A stretch of 64,000 bases of DNA from Terramyces sp. JEL0728 (lineage: Eukaryota > Chytridiomycota > Chytridiomycetes > Rhizophydiales > Terramycetaceae). The notes under the pieces were generated by a model that was not told where the DNA came from, made no database searches, and saw nothing but the letters and a program-made list of their open reading frames with translations. Shown one piece after another: positions 60,774 to 64,000 of the stretch (position 1 is its first letter; every line of letters begins with the position of its first letter). The stretch covers positions 1 to 64,000 of the forward strand of contig JADIIU010000046.1 of NCBI GenBank assembly GCA_027603945.1, given 5' to 3'. Both the position numbers and the translations under genes were made by a program.

Positions 60774-61562
60774 TCATTTATCTATTGGCTCAAAGTTGTC
60801 CCTCATCTTGTTGTATTGATAGGTACTGCCAAGTATCCCGAGCACCGCAAACCCAACCATCAGATAGTACCCCGATTGCGATAGTGCGCCGACTTGATTC
60901 AAGTCTATCGAGCGGTACAACCATAATCCAAATCCGCTATGAACAAAGAAATCTACACCTAACACAAATATTAAAGATCCTATGAAGCTGGTGCCAACAA
61001 TAAGAATGACCGTTTTGAATTTGACGGTAAGGATAATGAAAAATATACACACCGCAGCGATAAATACTGCCCTGAGAATCATATCACTGAGTGGAAATTG
61101 TGCAAACTGTAACGCGGTTGAGCTGACTATATATCCAAACAACAATGCAACGCAATAAACACCAACATTCCAAGTGCACAAAATGATGAATCCGCCAATA
61201 ATTGCCGATATCCCAAGGATAACAAAATACCACATATCCGGATTCCCAAACGAAACAACATTCCGATACTGCATGGTATTCAACACGATAAATGCAACCA
61301 GTGCAAACACCAATCCGCCAACAACAAATAACATGACTTCAAACGTCTCGTAGCCATAAAACAACAAGAATAATCCAATTGCGATAAATAGTACTGCTCC
61401 AATCAGGTTGTATATTGAGTTTGTAGTAAACGCAAAATTTGATAGAAATGGAACTGTTTCTTTGGTTATTGGTTGGTATAGTGACGGCGAGCTTGTTACT
61501 GTGCTGTAGCGGGGATATACCAGTGCATTAATTACCGACAGCAGAATTGCAATGGCAAGCAT
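60774..61562 (-). CDS. TMEM198-like multipass membrane protein (DUF4203)
   Basis: A single exon of 262 residues. A signal-like N-terminus (MLAIAILLSVINALVYP) is followed by an extracellular segment and seven hydrophobic helices (IGAVLFIAIGLFLLFYGYET, FVVGGLVFALVAFIVL and so on), a layout typical of TM198/TM7S3-type proteins found in animals and fungi. Gly-rich helices and the FYGYETFE turn fit the family. Function is not established for fungal members. The start at 61562 is the first true ATG of the frame. Confidence 0.75.
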   Translation of the reverse strand: MLAIAILLSVINALVYPRYSTVTSSPSLYQPITKETVPFLSNFAFTTNSIYNLIGAVLFIAIGLFLLFYGYETFEVMLFVVGGLVFALVAFIVLNTMQYRNVVSFGNPDMWYFVILGISAIIGGFIILCTWNVGVYCVALLFGYIVSSTALQFAQFPLSDMILRAVFIAAVCIFFIILTVKFKTVILIVGTSFIGSLIFVLGVDFFVHSGFGLWLYRSIDLNQVGALSQSGYYLMVGFAVLGILGSTYQYNKMRDNFEPIDK

Positions 61563-61592
61563 TTTCAAAGTTTTTCGTGTGGATTGGGAACT

Positions 61593-61637
61593 CAATCAAG
61601 ATCTGGACTACAATCAAGGTCTGGACTACAATCAAGA
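61593..61637. repeat. short tandem repeat, 18-nt unit
   Basis: Two and a half copies of a unit beginning CAATCAAG at 61593, 61611 and 61629, between the TMEM198-like and malate synthase genes. Copies 1 and 2 differ by a single base. Confidence 0.8.
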
Positions 61638-61738
61638 TGCTGCTTCAAGATTTATAGGCTTGTTCCGAGCGTGTCTCAATACTACATCTTAATCCTTCCG
61701 CAAATATTAATACCACAAATAAAAGACATTGAATGTAT

Positions 61739-63385
61739 TTAAAGTTTGGATCCTTTAATGTTTGTAATAGAATCGTAAGCCAAAGTCTACAGTTAATAAT
61801 AATTACAGTCAAGAATTCGGAATAGTCTCCGCCTAGCAAAGTTCCTTGTAACAATTTCTTGGCTTCTTGATATTTGTGCTTTTGGGTTGGCTGTAGAGAT
61901 TTGACGATTTCATCAGTTTCTTCTTGCAAGATTCTGGATACATAGTCCGGAGTAACAGTTACTCCCTCAACTGTTTTGGAGTTGTGTTTGGCCCATTGCC
62001 ACACTTGCGATCTGGAAATTTCAGCAGTTGCTGCGTCTTCCATCATGTTGTGAATAGGAACACACCCCAAACCTCTGATCCATGCTTCCATATAGTGAAG
62101 GGAAACGTTAATGTTCAAGCGAACACCTTTTTCGGTGATATTACCTTTAATTCCCTGGGTTGAGATTAAATCCTGACCAGACACTTTGACATCTTCACGG
62201 CGAACAAACAATTGGTTTGGCTGTGGCATGTGCTTGTCAAATACGGCTTTTGCAAGGGTAACCAAATCAGGGTGTGCAACCCAAGTACCATCATGGCCTG
62301 CTTGTACTTCGCGCAACTTATCTGCTCTGACCTTATCCATAGCAATCTGGTTGGCAGTTTGGTTGTCCTTGATTGGAATCTGCGCAGCCATACCACCCAT
62401 AGCATGGACACCTCTCTTGTGGCAAGTTTGAATCAATAAACGGACATAGGCGTCCATGAACGGAGTAGTCATGCCTACATCACCACGATCTGGCAATACA
62501 AACTTTGGGTTGTTCTTGAACTTTTTGATAAAGGAAAAGATATAGTCCCATCTTCCGCAGTTCAATCCAGAAGAGTGTTCTCTTAATTCATAAATGATTT
62601 CATCCATTTCAAAACTAGCAAGGATAGTTTCAATCAAAACAGTAGCACGGATAGTACCTCTTGGAACACCGAGAATATCTTGAGACAGGTTGAATACATC
62701 GTTCCATAGTCTAGCTTCCAAGTGAGATTCCATCTTTGGCAAGTAAAAGTAAGGGCCGAATCCCCTAGCAACAGTTTCTTTGGCGTTGTGGAAGAAATAA
62801 AGACCGAAATCAAACAAGGAGGCAGACATTGGTTGGCCGTCGATCAAAATATGCTTTTCTTCCATATGCCAGCCCCTTGGTCTGACCAATAAGGTAGCAA
62901 TCTTGTCCTTTAATTTGTAATACTTTCCATTTGGGGCGGTAAAAGAGATTGTTCGGCGAACAGCATCTCTCATGTTGGTTTGGCCAGACAAACAGTTTTC
63001 CCAGGTTGGAGCATTTGAATCTTCGAAATCAGCCATAAATGTGGATGCCCCAGCGTTCAATGCATTAATGACCATTTTGCGATCAACAGGGCCAGTGATT
63101 TCTACTCTGCGATCAATTAAGCCAGGAGCAGGAGGAGCAGCTCTCCAAGTTGGATCTTCTCTAACCCACTTGGTAGATGGTAAGAAATCAGGTAATTCGC
63201 CTACATTAGATAAACAAACCTTTATCAATGCGCTCTTGTCTCTTTACACGCAAAGCCAACAAATCCTTTCTTCTTTGATTGAATGTGCGGTTGAGTGTAG
63301 CCAAGAATTTCAATGCTGGTGCAGAGAGAGTGTCTTGGTGTTGAGGTGGAACTGGTGCCAAAACTTTAATACCAACTGATGACAT
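61739..63385 (-). CDS. MLS1: malate synthase, peroxisomal/glyoxysomal
   Basis: Exons (minus) 63220-63385, 61807-63200 and 61739-61786 give 535 residues, the usual length of malate synthase A. It condenses glyoxylate with acetyl-CoA in the glyoxylate cycle, allowing growth on fatty acids or C2 compounds. Clear family stretches are [60 protein letters not shown] and [12 protein letters not shown]. The third exon is only 48 nt and encodes the C-terminal SKL peroxisome signal. Without the 20-nt intron (61787-61806) the frame would run on past it and lose SKL. The start ([11 protein letters not shown]) gives the normal N-terminus. Confidence 0.96.
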
Positions 63386-64000
63386 TTTGATGCTGCGAAT
63401 TTTTTCAGAGTTTATATACTGATTTCCCAATCACGTGTAAAAAGTCTAAATCAACAGCACCCTTGTAAATTCGCATGCCAGTGGAAACATAAAGCTAACG
63501 AGCGCTGATGGTATTTAATTTGCTGTTGTTTGATTCTAGTTTCCTAAATGATGGAAATATAATTTTAAATCACATGTATCAGATGATCAGCTGCTGTGTA
63601 TCAGATGAAAAAAACAAGAACCTGTTGCTTACAATTGGTCCGAGCTGGTTATTGCTTGCAACGACATTCATGAGATGCTGGGGATATTCTCCTGGCGGCA
63701 GTATCAAGCTGCCAGTAACTTTTGGAAATCCCAGTCTTCAATCCCAGTCTTCAATTCCAGAGCAGTGCAAGCACACTGGAATTAAAAATTATAAATACTC
63801 TGTGTAAATTGGTTCAAGCAACCTTGCCTTGGAAATATTGTGGAATCGCAATTTATCGCTCCAGATGAAATATAGTTAAACGAGACTCTGGACGAGAAAT
63901 CAAGTATTGCTAGAGTAGATATAGAGCGAGCAATAGCTGCACTTTTTCGTCGCTTTGAAAATGCTAATCTTGGAGATTGAACAGGCAAACGAATTCGCCA
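63386..64000. other. right-edge region without a supported gene
   Basis: Upstream of malate synthase lies its promoter. A plus-strand frame at 63508-63807 of 99 codons has no recognisable domain. From about 63808 to 63988 a plus frame reads protein-like (ARVDIERAIAALFRRFENAN) but contains a TAG at 63876-63878, so it may be the start of a gene with an unplaced intron, or a relic. It runs to the window edge and cannot be settled. Confidence 0.3.

Noticed and set aside
61641..61786. Long malate synthase reading frame continuing past the SKL exon
   Set aside because: Splicing the 20-nt intron at 61787-61806 restores the conserved C-terminus and a peroxisomal SKL with a stop at 61739. The longer frame is read-through of an intron, so it is kept only as a possible retained isoform.

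Overview
This is an AT-rich, very gene-dense nuclear window from a eukaryote. The gene set points to an early-diverging, probably zoosporic, fungus or close holomycotan relative. Fungal-type markers are PH-CRIB-kinase (Cla4-type) PAKs and a malate synthase ending in the peroxisomal signal SKL. Genes that many yeasts lack are also present: a soluble adenylyl cyclase-like protein, CHIP/STUB1, CLPTM1, NDUFB3 and a nucleoporin with RanBP2 zinc fingers. The lineage is an inference. The outstanding global feature is intron size. I placed 96 introns by restoring conserved protein motifs; 95 are 19-23 nt long and one is 64 nt. They start GT (mostly GTA), end AG and usually carry a TAAC/TAAT/TGAT-like branch motif a few bases before the AG. 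All coordinates assume these introns.

Layout. 0.4-8.2 kb holds a PKA catalytic subunit, a MAPEG protein and a 5'-nucleotidase in divergent orientation, a cytochrome P450, an ankyrin protein, a multipass membrane protein and an N6-adenine/lysine methyltransferase-like protein. 8.3-28.5 kb is a cluster of eight PAK kinases, one on plus and seven in tandem on minus, with a CLPTM1 gene between the first and second. 28.9-37.2 kb holds a nine-exon soluble adenylyl cyclase-like gene, RPB6, NDUFB3, a hAT transposase relic and a cytochrome b5-fused front-end desaturase. 37.2-48.3 kb holds a large FG/zinc-finger nucleoporin, a coiled-coil protein with four PAS domains and a second ankyrin protein. 48.6-50.9 kb has a TSTD2-like rhodanese and SBDS. 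51.0-55.5 kb is a tandem trio of single-pass surface proteins with a Cys-rich ectodomain and a cytoplasmic SH3 domain. 56.3-63.4 kb has a mitochondrial carrier, V-ATPase subunit f, CHIP, an SGNH hydrolase, an EF-hand protein, a TMEM198-like protein and malate synthase.

How the genes may work together. PKA and the soluble cyclase belong to one cAMP pathway. The eight PAKs carry proline-rich linkers of widely different length and sequence, and the three surface proteins carry cytoplasmic SH3 domains. A receptor-SH3 to PAK-linker module is a testable hypothesis, not something the sequence proves. All eight PAKs keep their catalytic motifs, so the array looks like a live, diversifying family. Its copies differ strikingly in where their tiny introns sit.
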